DNA of 23,272 bases from a virus: IMG/VR virus record IMGVR_UViG_3300033148_004293, positions 1 through 23,272 of that record, one strand, 5' to 3'. Position 1 is the stretch's first letter, and each line of letters opens with the position of its first letter. The notes below the pieces were generated by a model. It was not told the DNA's origin and made no database searches. It saw nothing but the letters and a program-made list of their open reading frames with translations. A program made the translations under genes and the position numbers. Below are positions 1-8,063 of this stretch, in pieces.

Positions 1-223
1 AAAACACCTTAAACGGTCACCTATAGAAATGTCAAGTTATTATCTAGCTATTGAAAAAATGCCCCTGAAGTTCATTGTAATAGCGTTTTAAGGCTACAGC
101 TAAACACAGGGGCACATAGCAGAATAACCACGGTAAGGGCTTACCGCAGAAATATTTTTACAATCTTATTGAATTAACCTAACCTTGTAAACTCATATTA
201 GCAGAATAAATAAGGGGCAACAC
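1..223. other. Non-coding leader before the primase-helicase gene
   Basis: There is no convincing gene here. The stretch holds an 8-bp inverted repeat (TGCCCCTG at 60-67, CAGGGGCA at 107-114) and a tight dyad, CGGTAAG-GG-CTTACCG, at 131-146. The CGGTAA half site is the same core seen in the repeats downstream of the primase gene (2629-2759), so both sides of the replication gene carry related sites. TTGAAA at 51-56 could be a -35 box, but no well-spaced -10 box follows, so I call no promoter. Confidence 0.55.
131..146. repeat. CGGTAAG dyad upstream of the primase gene
   Basis: A perfect 7-bp inverted repeat (CGGTAAG and CTTACCG) is separated by only GG. A 2-nt loop is too tight for a good RNA hairpin, so a protein-binding site in duplex DNA is more likely than a terminator. 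A further single CGGTAAG lies at 2690-2696 and CGGTAAC variants lie at 2629-2759, which suggests one DNA-binding protein recognises both regions. The binding protein is not identified. Confidence 0.4.
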
Positions 224-2587
224 TTGACTATTCAAATTGGTAAGTTACGTAAATGGACACCACCAGGTGAAACTAAAGAAGTTATCTACTTCAGTGCCAT
301 TAAAGGCTTTCACTATCAATCTTTAAAAGACCTATTCAATAATGTAGAAGCTGACCTACCTAAGTTTCTAAGTGAAAAAGAACAAAACAATATCTTTTAC
401 ACAGTAGCCCACCATTTAGAGGGGCAACGTACTTTTAAGTCATGGCAGGCACAGGACATTGTACCCTTTGACCTGGACGGTATAGACCTTGACCGTAAAG
501 AAGACTATTTACAGGTGGTAGCTGATGCCTGCGGCTTTGACCTTCAAAAATGTGCTGTGGTCTTTTCAGGTAATGGTATTCACATACTGGTTCAGGTACC
601 CAGGTTTACTGATACTGAATTTATAAAAGATGCAAAGCTAGGCTATAAACAATTAGTAGAACGTATAAAGGTAGCCTGTGATGAACATGCCCTACCCTAT
701 ACTGATGTTAAAAAGGGTCCATGTGATTCTACAGCCTGGGACTATGCACGTATTCTAAGGGTGCCTTTTACTAAGAACGTAAAAGTAAATGATGACGGCA
801 GCGAAAAGATAAAGCACTGTGAACTATTTCTAAATAACCTGGTAGAACAGCCCTGGTCAGTACCTAAAGTAGATAAAATAAAGTCAGATAAATTTCTAGC
901 TAAAGGGGCATTCCCTAACCCTGACAGGGTACACATAGTAAGTGAATGTAACTTTTTTAAGTGGCTGGCTGAATGTCCTGATGAAGTACATGAACCGCAT
1001 GCCTACGCTATGCTATCAATAGCTGGTCACTTTGATGATGATGGTACCGTAGCTAAAAACCTATGGGAGAAATTCAGCAGCCCTAGTATCAATAGTAAGA
1101 ACTTAGAAGAATTTACTGAACAGGCTTTAACTGCCAGTGGTCCCAGGACATGCCAGGGTATTGATGAAGTGTGGGGTAACTGTAAAGAATGCCCACATTA
1201 TAATAAAGTGACTTCACCTATCATGTTAAAAGGTGATGACTTTATAGGTACACAGTACATGGGCTTCACTACTAGAAGTGTTAGCGGTAAAAGTTTTGTA
1301 AGGCACTACGATGACCTGGTTAAGTTCTTTAGAAATGAACACCATTATAAACACATACCTGAAACATCAGATATTTATATTTATGATAAAACCCACTATG
1401 TACCCTTTCACCCTGCTAGGGTAAAGAAGTATGCCCAGGATAACTTCACTAAACCAGTAAAAGAAACTGAACGTATGGAGTATTTAAAGTGTGTAGAAGC
1501 TAATGACTACACCCCTATACAGTGGTTAGAAAAAAAGCCTACTGGTAAAATCAATTTTCAAAATGGAATACTAGACATTGAAACAGGTAAGTTAGAAGAA
1601 CATTCACCTGAACATAATTTTACAACGTGCCTACCTTTTAGCTATGACCCTGATGCTGTATGCCCTACATGGGACCAGTTTATAAAAGACGTAACTATAG
1701 ACAGGGTAGACCTGGCTAATATCTTACATGAGTTTATGGGTTTTTGTGCCTACGGTGGTGAATATAGATACCATAAAGCTTTAGTGTTAAGTGGTTCAGG
1801 TAAAAATGGTAAGTCTACTTTTATTGATGTTCTAACTTCTATAATGGGTGAAGAAAATACTAGTGCTGTGCCTTTGACCAGTCTTAGTAAAGACGTTTTT
1901 GCTATGGCTGACATGCATGGTAAGCTTATAAATGTATCAGAAGAAGAACCACCTAGCTGTTTTAAAGAAACTGGGGTTTTTAAAAACCTAACAGGTAACA
2001 ACTATGTAAGGGCACAGAAAAAGTTTAAGTCACCTTTCAAAATGTTATCACGTGCTAAAATAGTTATATCTTATAATGAACTACCTTTTATTAGTGACAC
2101 GTCTACAGGTATGCGAAGAAGGCTTTTAATAGTGCCCTTTGATTTAAACCTAGAAAATAACCCAAGTAAGGTAAACACTAATATTAAAGATGACCTGTCA
2201 AGTGAACTACCTGGAATATTTAATAGAGCATTAGAAGGCTGGAAAAGACTAGAAAAGCAAAGGGGCTTTACTAATAGTACTAGTGTGACTGAAGCGGTTA
2301 AAAACCTAATGGAAAGTTCAAATAGTTTCTATGCCTGGTGGGACGATGAAGTGTCAGAAACAGGTAATGACGCTGACCGCATCACTTATAAAGACCTTTA
2401 TAATAGTTATGTAAATTACATGGAAGAAAATAATGACAGGGCAATTATGAAGAAAACTAGGTTTTCTAAAGAACTGCGTCATAAAGGCTTTTCGGTAACA
2501 AATATGAGAATTTCAGGAAAAAAGAAAGTTCAGAAGGCTGTGCAGGGTGTTAGTATTGACGTGATGAATAAAAATTTAGGTTTTTAA
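224..2587 (+). CDS. Primase-helicase fusion (AEP-type primase plus D5/SF3 helicase)
   Basis: This is a 787-aa replication protein expected to prime and unwind phage DNA. The N-terminal third looks like an archaeo-eukaryotic-type primase: an acidic motif PFDLDG at 81-86, an SGNGIH motif at 115-120, and ARILRVPFTKN at 175-185, which matches the family's R-x-x-R-x-P-x-T-x-N region. A cysteine cluster follows (C310, C320, C323), perhaps a metal site. The linker INFQNGILDI at 443-452 is typical of D5_N proteins. The C-terminal SF3 helicase has Walker A GSGKNGKST (524-532), an acidic Walker B VSEEEP (571-576), sensor AKIVISYNE (611-619) with N618, and arginine-finger candidates in GMRRR (629-633). 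The start is TTG, six nt after AAGGGG; no in-frame ATG gives the whole primase domain. Family calls come from motifs only. Confidence 0.92.
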   Translation: MTIQIGKLRKWTPPGETKEVIYFSAIKGFHYQSLKDLFNNVEADLPKFLSEKEQNNIFYTVAHHLEGQRTFKSWQAQDIVPFDLDGIDLDRKEDYLQVVADACGFDLQKCAVVFSGNGIHILVQVPRFTDTEFIKDAKLGYKQLVERIKVACDEHALPYTDVKKGPCDSTAWDYARILRVPFTKNVKVNDDGSEKIKHCELFLNNLVEQPWSVPKVDKIKSDKFLAKGAFPNPDRVHIVSECNFFKWLAECPDEVHEPHAYAMLSIAGHFDDDGTVAKNLWEKFSSPSINSKNLEEFTEQALTASGPRTCQGIDEVWGNCKECPHYNKVTSPIMLKGDDFIGTQYMGFTTRSVSGKSFVRHYDDLVKFFRNEHHYKHIPETSDIYIYDKTHYVPFHPARVKKYAQDNFTKPVKETERMEYLKCVEANDYTPIQWLEKKPTGKINFQNGILDIETGKLEEHSPEHNFTTCLPFSYDPDAVCPTWDQFIKDVTIDRVDLANILHEFMGFCAYGGEYRYHKALVLSGSGKNGKSTFIDVLTSIMGEENTSAVPLTSLSKDVFAMADMHGKLINVSEEEPPSCFKETGVFKNLTGNNYVRAQKKFKSPFKMLSRAKIVISYNELPFISDTSTGMRRRLLIVPFDLNLENNPSKVNTNIKDDLSSELPGIFNRALEGWKRLEKQRGFTNSTSVTEAVKNLMESSNSFYAWWDDEVSETGNDADRITYKDLYNSYVNYMEENNDRAIMKKTRFSKELRHKGFSVTNMRISGKKKVQKAVQGVSIDVMNKNLGF

Positions 2588-2783
2588 AACCGTAACACGT
2601 GGTGCATCAAGTTATTGAAAATTCCAAAATGTTACCGATGTTACCGGTAACATGTATTAGGGATGATATTTAGAAAAAACAGTATAACACGGTAAGTAAA
2701 AAGAGAAAAAAGAATAAAATATATAATACAATAGAAACAGCCGGTAACATCGGTAACATAGTAACAGTACGGAGCGTTATAAA
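2588..2783. other. Non-coding repeat region: candidate origin, operator or packaging site
   Basis: This gap has no gene. It contains five copies of the 9-mer CGGTAACAT: two inverted (2629-2637, 2638-2646) and three direct (2645-2653, 2742-2750, 2751-2759). The two clusters flank an A-rich stretch (about 2698-2734) that includes TATAAT at 2722-2727, without a good -35 box. Iterons around an AT-rich segment beside a replicative primase-helicase suggest an origin. The site is also just upstream of the terminase genes, so cos/pac recognition or a repressor operator are equally possible from sequence alone. Confidence 0.6.
2629..2759. repeat. 19-bp perfect inverted repeat built of CGGTAACAT units
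   Basis: The left arm ATGTTACCGATGTTACCGG (2629-2647) is the exact reverse complement of the right arm at 2741-2759; 93 nt lie between them. The left arm overlaps a separate perfect 16-bp palindrome, ATGTTACCGGTAACAT (2638-2653). Each arm is itself two head-to-tail 9-mers. The lack of a T-tract after the right arm argues against a simple terminator. Confidence 0.85.
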
Positions 2784-3029
2784 ATGGATAAAGAAGACAA
2801 GAAATTATTGATAATGAACACGGCTAGTCACATACTAGTTGAGTTAGTTAGTCAGGATTATTCAGAAGTAAGAAATAGATTTACAGGTACTAGTAGGTTA
2901 GACAGTGAAATTAAAAAATGGGCAGGGTTAGCTGATAAAACTTTATGTGAAGCTGCACTTGGAAAAGCTTACGAATTAGTTAGACAGTTTGAAGCAGACG
3001 TGCGTGAAGGCTTCATTGAACTAGAATAA
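2784..3029 (+). CDS. Hypothetical small protein upstream of terminase
   Basis: This 81-aa protein is mostly helical in appearance and rich in charged residues (for example EIKKWAGLADK near the middle); it has no signal peptide, membrane segment or motif that I recognise. The ATG is preceded by GGAG at 2771-2774 with a 9-nt spacer. It sits between the repeat region and the small terminase and has the same base composition and codon use as its neighbours, so it is probably a real phage gene. A role with the adjacent repeats or in packaging would be a guess. Confidence 0.7.
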   Translation: MDKEDKKLLIMNTASHILVELVSQDYSEVRNRFTGTSRLDSEIKKWAGLADKTLCEAALGKAYELVRQFEADVREGFIELE

Positions 3030-3073
3030 TTTTACGGTTACACTAAAATAAGTCATTGACATGGAAGAAAAAT

Positions 3074-3652
3074 ATGGTCACCAGGACGACTAAAAAAACA
3101 GCCAAAAAGAAGGCTACTAAAAAAGTAACTAAAGCTACAAAAAAGGTAGCTAAAAAAGCCACACCTAAAAAACCTGCGGCTAATTCAAAATATTCACCAG
3201 AACTAAAGCCTGTAATTCTAAACCTGGCAGCACGTGGAAAAACAAATATAGAAATAGCTGAATTATTAGGTGTTTGTGAAAAGACATTCTATAACTGGCT
3301 GACTAACTTCTGTCCTGAACTTCTACAGCCACTAGAGAAGACCAAAGAAGAAAAGATAGCTGATGTAGAACGTGCTTTGTATGAACGTGCTACAGGTTAT
3401 TCACATAAAGAAACTAAAGTACACATGACTAAAAGTGGTGTGATAAAAACACGTGATGTAATTAAACATTACCCACCTTCTGAAACAGCAGCTAAATATT
3501 ATCTAGGTAATAAAGACCCTGCTAATTGGAAGGAAAAAAGAGAAGTAGAAGTAACAGGTGATGAACCTACACGTAACCTATCATTAGCTTTTAGCTGTGA
3601 TGAAGACCCTGCTGAAGTAGATGCCAGGGGTGGTGATGAACCAGAAGAATGA
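3074..3652 (+). CDS. terS: Terminase small subunit with a histone-like lysine-rich tail
   Basis: This is the likely DNA-recognition subunit of the packaging motor, 192 aa. The first 40 or so residues are a run of K, T and A (KKATKK, KKVAKKATPKK), like the C-terminal tail of histone H1. A helix-turn-helix follows (GKTNIEIAELLGVCEKTFYNW), then a C-terminal segment with ERALYERATGYSHKE and an acidic end. The order HTH, ATGYSH-type helix, acidic tail is seen in small terminases of many phages, and the gene lies just before the HNH nuclease and the large terminase. I prefer ATG 3074 (GGAAG at 3063-3067, 6-nt spacer) over TTG 3056, which lacks a comparable site and would add six residues. Confidence 0.88.
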   Translation: MVTRTTKKTAKKKATKKVTKATKKVAKKATPKKPAANSKYSPELKPVILNLAARGKTNIEIAELLGVCEKTFYNWLTNFCPELLQPLEKTKEEKIADVERALYERATGYSHKETKVHMTKSGVIKTRDVIKHYPPSETAAKYYLGNKDPANWKEKREVEVTGDEPTRNLSLAFSCDEDPAEVDARGGDEPEE

Positions 3653-3890
3653 AATGGGTAAAGCACGTGTAGATAAACTTATATTAACTAAAACACAGAA
3701 AAGGCACATAAAGCAGCAGCTATGGAATGAAAGTAAAAAGTGTGGAATATGTGGTAAAGATTTACCAGGCTTAAAAAGGTCTACACTTGACCACATTCTA
3801 CCCCTGGGTAAGGGGGGTGAAGATAAAAAAGAAAATCTTCAGTTAGCACATTGGAAGTGTAATAACATCAAGGGTGATGACCATGAATGA
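3636..3890 (+). CDS. HNH endonuclease of the packaging module
   Basis: This is a small one-domain HNH nuclease of about 84 aa. Visible parts are CGIC (zinc pair), STLDHILPLGKGG with the catalytic D-H, then ENLQLAHWKCNNIKG with the conserved N, H and second zinc-binding region. In HK97 and other cos phages an HNH protein coded next to the terminase works with it in DNA cleavage and packaging, so this is probably a packaging partner rather than a selfish nuclease. ATG 3636 follows AGGGG (3626-3630) by 5 nt and overlaps the end of the small terminase. ATG 3621 and ATG 3654 (one base after the terminase stop) are also possible; all keep the complete domain. Confidence 0.88.
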   Translation: MNQKNEMGKARVDKLILTKTQKRHIKQQLWNESKKCGICGKDLPGLKRSTLDHILPLGKGGEDKKENLQLAHWKCNNIKGDDHE

Positions 3891-4110
3891 AGTACAAAGT
3901 AAGTTAGAAGCTATAGGTGTTAAAAAGCTTGACGGTACCTGGTGTATTATAAATCATCAGTTTGTACTAGATACCTATAATCATTTTAAACCTATCTACC
4001 CTGCATTCATCTATGTGGGTGACTTTGTTTTAAAGTTCTTAAAGCCTACTAAATCAGGTAGAACACTTTATACCCAGCTAGACCCTGAAGGTGTTCTGAA
4101 TAATGTCTAG
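3883..4110 (+). CDS. Hypothetical small protein between HNH nuclease and large terminase
   Basis: The 75-aa protein begins MNEVQSKLEAIGVKK and has an aromatic middle (FIYVGDFVLKFLKP). I recognise no family. Starts at GTG 3874, ATG 3877 and ATG 3883 are in frame; 3883 is chosen because AAGGG at 3870-3874 then lies 8 nt upstream. It overlaps the HNH gene by 8 nt and the large terminase by 8 nt, so it is translated within the packaging operon. Confidence 0.72.
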   Translation: MNEVQSKLEAIGVKKLDGTWCIINHQFVLDTYNHFKPIYPAFIYVGDFVLKFLKPTKSGRTLYTQLDPEGVLNNV

Positions 4111-5584
4111 TAAAAAAGCGTTAATAACTAAAACGTCTACACCTTCTTTTCATGAGTTTAACCCTAAATATATTCCCTGGCAGTATAGGCTTTGGCATGA
4201 TGTAGAACATAACTTTGACTTCAGTACAGGTGTTCATTATATTTTAATGTCAGGTTCAGTAGGTAGTGCAAAAAGTATTGAAGGTGCTGCCCTGGCTATA
4301 AGACATGTAACTAAGTACCCAGGTGCTAGGGTGTGTTTAGGACGTAAAGCCCTACCTGACCTTAAAGACACCATCTTTACTAAAATACTTGAAATGCTAC
4401 ACGGTACCTACACTGAAAAAAAGGACTACTGGGTAAGGCATGAAAATGGTTATATTAAGTTTGCTAATGGTAGTGAGATAATAAGTAGGTCATGGGCTGA
4501 CAGAAAATTTAAAAAGTTCAGGTCATTAGAACTATCAATGCTGTTAATAGAAGAAGGCACTGAAAATGATAAACGTGACTGGGAGTTTTGGGACGAGGCT
4601 ATAGGACGTGTAGAACGTCTACCACACATTGAAGAAAATCTAGTAGTCATGATGACTAACCCTGATGACCCTTCACACCCCTGCCACAGCTTCTTCATTG
4701 AAGGTAGTAAAGTAGACCCTAAGTGTAGCTATGTAGCACGTAAAGAAGATGAAGATGGTATAACAAATATTCACACCTACTATTCATTGACAGAACAAAA
4801 CCCTTTTCTAAAGCCTTCATACATTAAAGGTCTACGTAAAAGGTATGATGCTAAAATGATTGAACGTATGTTAATGGGTAAGTGGATATTCATTAGCACT
4901 GATGTTATCTACCACCAATATGATGAAGACATACATGTAGTAAAAGAAATACCTGTAGATAAACAGCTACCTTTACGTTTGTGTTTTGACTTCAATATTT
5001 CTAAGAATAAACCAATGTCAAGTACCTGCATGCAATTTTTCCCTAAAGCTAGAAACAAAACTTTAAGTACTATGCGGTTTAGGTTTTTAGATGAAGTAGC
5101 TGTAGAAGGTGCCAGGACAGAAGACGTATGTGAAGAATGGCAGGGTAAAGGTTATTTTGATTTACCGCATAACCCGACCATAATAGTACATGGTGATGCC
5201 ACAGGTAAGTCAGGTTCTTCTAAATCTAAGTATTCAGATTATGAGATAATAGAAAAGTATCTAGCCAATTATAGACGTAAAGACGGTCAGAAGTTAAACT
5301 ATGAAATAGAAGTACCTAGTAATGGTCAAAACCCACCTGTGCGTGAAAGGCATAACATAGCTAATGGACAGCTAAAAAATGCTGATGGTCAGGTAAGTGT
5401 AGCCATAGCTGAAAAATGTGAACTGGTCAGAAAAGGCTTTTTACAAACTAGGCTAAAAGAAAATGCAGGCTACATAGAAGATCAAACTACTGAAGGGCAG
5501 GATATGTCAAACGCTTCTACCTATGGCATTCATTGGTGTATAGCGTATGAAATGGACGATGAAGAAGAAATAGAATTTTTATAA
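4103..5584 (+). CDS. terL: Terminase large subunit
   Basis: This is the 493-aa packaging motor ATPase and nuclease that moves DNA into the prohead through the portal. The ATPase half has Walker A SGSVGSAKS (50-58), Walker B MLLIEE (146-151) and the coupling motif TNP (185-187). The nuclease half has a RNase H-like acidic set: D296 in LCFDFN, D365 in VHGDATG, and a late acidic/Ser motif in GQDMSNASTYG (465-475). Length and motif order fit the Terminase_3/PBSX-type large subunits. The ATG overlaps the end of the preceding small ORF by 8 nt; AAGG lies 11 nt upstream, a rather long spacer, so translational coupling is likely. Confidence 0.97.
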   Translation: MSSKKALITKTSTPSFHEFNPKYIPWQYRLWHDVEHNFDFSTGVHYILMSGSVGSAKSIEGAALAIRHVTKYPGARVCLGRKALPDLKDTIFTKILEMLHGTYTEKKDYWVRHENGYIKFANGSEIISRSWADRKFKKFRSLELSMLLIEEGTENDKRDWEFWDEAIGRVERLPHIEENLVVMMTNPDDPSHPCHSFFIEGSKVDPKCSYVARKEDEDGITNIHTYYSLTEQNPFLKPSYIKGLRKRYDAKMIERMLMGKWIFISTDVIYHQYDEDIHVVKEIPVDKQLPLRLCFDFNISKNKPMSSTCMQFFPKARNKTLSTMRFRFLDEVAVEGARTEDVCEEWQGKGYFDLPHNPTIIVHGDATGKSGSSKSKYSDYEIIEKYLANYRRKDGQKLNYEIEVPSNGQNPPVRERHNIANGQLKNADGQVSVAIAEKCELVRKGFLQTRLKENAGYIEDQTTEGQDMSNASTYGIHWCIAYEMDDEEEIEFL

Positions 5585-5599
5585 CAAAGGATTGTTAAA

Positions 5600-7180
5600 A
5601 TGCCAGTTAGTCAATTACCAGCACGTCAGATAGATATTCATAACACTGACCATCTACGTAGAATAGTAGCTGAAATAGATAATGAACAAAATAGAAGACG
5701 TAAGCGTGATGCCTGGCAGGCATTCCAGGTAAAAAATGATAATCAATTAGAATACGTAGAAAAAGAATTAGCTACGCTTTATCCTAAGACCCATACTAAG
5801 TTTAGAAAAGGTAACATTAAGATAGCTAAAAAAATTGTAGAAAAGGTTAGTAAAGCCTATAAACAAACGCCTATTAGAAAATTAGAAGATGATACCGAAA
5901 CTCAAGAACTAAATAACATCTATGATGAATATAATTTTCATAGATCATTTAAAGAAGCTGATGAACTATTTAACCTACATAAATATGTATTCATGTGGCT
6001 TACTTTTCAAAACCCTAGCGAACCTAAAGATAAACATGACATACCATTAGAAGAAGGTAAGTACGTGCTTCAGGCATTAGCACCCTATGAATATGACTTA
6101 GTTCGATGTCAAGTAAGTGGTGAACCGCTAATACTAATTATGTCCTATCCTGAAAATACTATTACACGTTTAGCAGGTAGGTCCGACGGTATCGAACAAA
6201 CAATTAGTGAAAGTCAATCTGATACATCAGCACAAACTACTATCTATAGAATATGGACACCTAACAAATTTGCTGAAGTAACAGTTAAACGTGCTAAAGG
6301 TCATGGTAATGATGATAATGACACTAATATGACTATTAACTTTAATATTCAACGTGCTAACCCACTAGGTAGATTACCAGGGGGCTATCTTCAGGCTGAT
6401 ACATCAGTAGACTACCCAGTTAAATCTGACCTGGCTAAAACATCAATAGCCTGGAATGTTTCTTTTTCTGATTTAAAGACAGCTTCAGCAGCACAAGGAC
6501 ATGGACAGTTAGTGCTAAAATACCCTGACGGTCAAAAACAAAAAGAAATTCACATGGGCATGCACACAGCTATAGGACTACCGCAAAGTAAAAAACCTGA
6601 TGCACCTGAAACTACGGCTGAATATATTAGTGCTTCACCTGACCTGGCTGGTCAGTTAGATGTACTTAAGTTTGACCTATCTAATATTTTAGATGATGAA
6701 GGTATTAAAGCTAAAGGCACCATTGAAGGTGGGGCTGAAAAGTTTAGTAGTGGTTTTGATAGGCTTATTAGTGAAGCCGATGTACAGGACAGGGTAGAAG
6801 ATAACCAGGGTCTATACAGCACATCTATTGAACAGGATATATTTTTAAGTGTTAAGGCACATGAAGAAGCCATGAACCAGCAGACCTTTAAGAAGTCTGA
6901 AAAGATTGAAGTTCATTTTGAAAAGCCTAAAGTTCTTATTACTGATAAAGAAGTACGTGAAAATATTAAATTTGATGATGAAAATGGTTTAAGCCTTTCA
7001 CATGAAAAGCACATGGTTCTAAACCCTAACTTAACTGAAGAACAGGCTAAAGAACGTGAAGAAGAAATTACTGAAGAAAAGAAAGCTAAACTTGAAGAAA
7101 TGGCAGCTAATTCACCCTTCACTGAACCAGGTGAAGAAGATGATGAAGATAGTTTACCGCCACAGCCTGAAGAAGAATAA
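5600..7180 (+). CDS. Portal protein
   Basis: This 526-aa protein is expected to form the dodecameric ring at the capsid vertex, binding terminase during packaging and the connector afterwards. Support is mainly position (directly after the large terminase), length, and an N-terminal half of SPP1 gp6-like character: helical residues 20-75, then KIAKKIVEKVSKAYKQTPIR and a DELFNLHKYVFMWL helix. The C-terminal tail is strongly acidic (LPPQPEEE at the end), as in many portals. AAAGGA precedes ATG 5600 with an A-rich spacer. A family search would be needed to name the exact portal group. Confidence 0.9.
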   Translation: MPVSQLPARQIDIHNTDHLRRIVAEIDNEQNRRRKRDAWQAFQVKNDNQLEYVEKELATLYPKTHTKFRKGNIKIAKKIVEKVSKAYKQTPIRKLEDDTETQELNNIYDEYNFHRSFKEADELFNLHKYVFMWLTFQNPSEPKDKHDIPLEEGKYVLQALAPYEYDLVRCQVSGEPLILIMSYPENTITRLAGRSDGIEQTISESQSDTSAQTTIYRIWTPNKFAEVTVKRAKGHGNDDNDTNMTINFNIQRANPLGRLPGGYLQADTSVDYPVKSDLAKTSIAWNVSFSDLKTASAAQGHGQLVLKYPDGQKQKEIHMGMHTAIGLPQSKKPDAPETTAEYISASPDLAGQLDVLKFDLSNILDDEGIKAKGTIEGGAEKFSSGFDRLISEADVQDRVEDNQGLYSTSIEQDIFLSVKAHEEAMNQQTFKKSEKIEVHFEKPKVLITDKEVRENIKFDDENGLSLSHEKHMVLNPNLTEEQAKEREEEITEEKKAKLEEMAANSPFTEPGEEDDEDSLPPQPEEE

Positions 7181-7189
7181 GGGGTAATT

Positions 7190-7390
7190 ATGAATGATGT
7201 TTTTTATGTAATAGAAACTAATAAAGGTAATGGTTCTACAGGTACGTATGTACTTTTTGACAAGGCACAGACCACAGACATTTATAAAGCGGTAAAGTTT
7301 TATGATAAAGCTAGTGCTGAAACTATGTTTATGTATTTAAAGTGTAATCAGAAGGACCACCAAATAACTGAACACAGTTTTGTAGAATAG
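7190..7390 (+). CDS. Hypothetical small protein after portal
   Basis: A 66-aa protein beginning MNDVFYVIETNKG, with a pattern of beta strands and a short helix (FYDKASAETMFMYLK) and ending ITEHSFVE. Small proteins of this type (a FYVI strand, a K-F-x-x-K-x-x-A helix, and a final I-T-E-H) occur in phage genomes without a known function; that likeness is from memory. AAGGGG at 7180-7185 precedes ATG 7190, and the spacing to the portal stop is 9 nt. Confidence 0.72.
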   Translation: MNDVFYVIETNKGNGSTGTYVLFDKAQTTDIYKAVKFYDKASAETMFMYLKCNQKDHQITEHSFVE

Positions 7391-7397
7391 GTAACAC

Positions 7398-8063
7398 ATG
7401 GCTAGTAGGACTGAAGCCAATGGTAACACCAGGCTACTACATTATTTAGACTTAGATGAATATGGTCTTAAAGAAGTACCTGACCAGGAAAAGGCTAGTG
7501 CCAAAGCTGAAGTAGCTGAATATCTTTTAGAACAGACTTTAAGACAGGTAGCAAATGGTCAAAGCCCTGTAGCTGGTGAAGGGCGTTTTAGAATATTAAA
7601 CCCTGAATATGCTAGAAAAGAAAAGGGTGGTAGAAGAACATCAGATTTAGAATTAGAAGGTGATCTTAAAGACAGCCTTATAAGTACACCTTCAGTAGGT
7701 TCTTTTATTAAGTACGGGCATGAAGGTGACCAGGTACCAAAGTCTGATGGTCATAATCAAATTACCAGTAAGGCTAAAGCCTGGGCTAAACAGTCAGGAC
7801 ACCCAAAGCGCAGGTATATACCTGGTAATGGTCAGAAATTTGATAATTCAATTACTACCGGTATTAAAAGAATAATAGAAGACTTTAAAAGAACAGCCCC
7901 ACCTAGTCGTCAAGACCTAACAGAAGATGATGACCTTTTTCAAGGTACTACAGACATTAGAGAATCATCTACAGTTAGAAATGATGCTACCCAAGACTTC
8001 TTTAGAGATGATGTAATAGAAGACTTATTAGAAGAAGCCTTTGAACGTAGGGGTATTTTCTAA
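7398..8063 (+). CDS. HK97-gp10-like / tail-completion-type protein, copy A
   Basis: This 221-aa protein has features of the family that joins heads to tails (HK97 gp10 and virion morphogenesis proteins): SPVAGEG (56-62), EGDLKDSL (87-94), IKYGHEG (104-110) and KRRYIPGNGQKFDNSI (137-152). The next gene carries the same four blocks in the same order (SPVKGGG, SGKLHKSL, DIHNRLG, IRRLLPTRRGERFNNRI), so the two look like diverged tandem copies. The C-terminal 50 residues are acidic and not shared. Its place before the scaffold, not after the capsid, is unusual. The stop and the next start share a TAATG junction. Confidence 0.7.
   Translation: MASRTEANGNTRLLHYLDLDEYGLKEVPDQEKASAKAEVAEYLLEQTLRQVANGQSPVAGEGRFRILNPEYARKEKGGRRTSDLELEGDLKDSLISTPSVGSFIKYGHEGDQVPKSDGHNQITSKAKAWAKQSGHPKRRYIPGNGQKFDNSITTGIKRIIEDFKRTAPPSRQDLTEDDDLFQGTTDIRESSTVRNDATQDFFRDDVIEDLLEEAFERRGIF

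Noticed and set aside
1-91. Reading frame open at the left edge (29 codons, stop at 89-91) that might be the end of an upstream gene
   Set aside because: Too short to recognise, and the stretch overlaps the 60-67/107-114 dyad; the sequence left of the window is needed to decide.
2722-2727. TATAAT in the repeat region as a promoter for the packaging genes
   Set aside because: Only A/G-rich sequence at the -35 position; the match is expected by chance in such AT-rich DNA.
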